A DNA stretch of 5,061 nucleotides from Oscillospiraceae bacterium (GTDB taxonomy: Bacteria > Bacillota > Clostridia > Oscillospirales > Ruminococcaceae). How positions within the stretch are numbered: the first letter of the stretch is position 1; every line of letters starts with the position of its first letter. Shown here in pieces: positions 4,976 to 5,061 of the stretch. The notes below the pieces were generated by a model that did no database searches, was not told the origin of the DNA, and saw only the letters and a list, made by a program, of their open reading frames with translations. Position numbers and translations under genes: made by a program. Location: NCBI GenBank assembly GCA_017451665.1, contig JAFTNX010000101.1, positions 1-5,061 of the forward strand. Reading direction: 5' to 3'.

Positions 4976-5061
4976 TCCTCTGCCACATATCCGTTTGTTC
5001 GGGACTTGAATTTTGAGTAGTGGCAGGGCTATCGGTTCGCTTAACGCTCACCTTAAAAAGT
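4976..5061 (+). other. Untranslated region after trmD, probable rplS leader position
   Basis: No start with a ribosome site is seen before the window ends. CTGCCAC (4980-4986) is complementary to GTGGCAG (5020-5026) across a 33-base loop that contains a weaker inner pairing near 4990-5004. In most bacteria rplS (ribosomal protein L19) follows trmD, and Firmicutes often have a structured L19 autoregulatory leader here. The position and the long-range stem fit that, but I cannot match a consensus from memory. Confidence 0.3.

Noticed and set aside
5020..5061. tRNA-like fragment around GGTTCGC at the right edge
   Set aside because: No acceptor or anticodon arm can be formed with the flanking sequence.

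Overview
The window looks like a chromosomal segment from a low-to-moderate G+C Firmicute, most likely a Clostridia (Ruminococcaceae/Oscillospiraceae-like) anaerobe. This rests on purine-rich Shine-Dalgarno sites of the GGAGAGG/AAGGAG type, an HPr with both the His15 and Ser46 phosphorylation contexts, a Firmicutes-type RqcH, and the rimM-trmD order. The taxonomic call is inference from gene style; no search was possible.

Layout. (1) 1-87 is the 3' end of an unidentified plus-strand gene. (2) 119-2604 holds a two-gene unit, rqcH (NFACT family, ribosome quality control) and a 3-methyladenine DNA glycosylase (AAG/MPG family), joined by an ATGA stop/start overlap. This unit is bracketed by two perfect 57-bp copies of one repeat in inverted orientation (134-190 and 2493-2549). 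Each copy ends in a short hairpin whose stem sequence differs while its pairing is kept. An intrinsic terminator follows the right copy. (3) 2605-2950 has no credible gene. It is unusual, with G-runs and several nested or competing complementary segments. (4) 2954-3396 is a monocistronic minus-strand ptsH (HPr) with a near-consensus promoter, a leader hairpin and its own terminator. (5) 3594-4964 is rimM then trmD on the plus strand from an extended -10 promoter, the usual start of the rimM-trmD-rplS ribosome/tRNA maturation operon. The last 97 bases lie where the rplS leader would be, but rplS is not reached.

How the genes relate. Three of the five complete genes (rqcH, rimM, trmD) serve translation: rescue of stalled large subunits, maturation of the small subunit, and tRNA G37 methylation for frame maintenance. 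HPr links sugar uptake to carbon regulation, and the glycosylase repairs alkylated DNA.

No new multi-gene defence or mobile system is evident. The most notable signals are non-coding: the inverted repeats around rqcH-mpg, near-identical hairpins at the ends of rimM and trmD, a hairpin loop holding the mpg stop codon, and the G-rich structured spacer. On the protein side, TrmD carries a non-canonical loop (S55-E56-R57-Q58 before G59-M60) where the family normally has three glycines.
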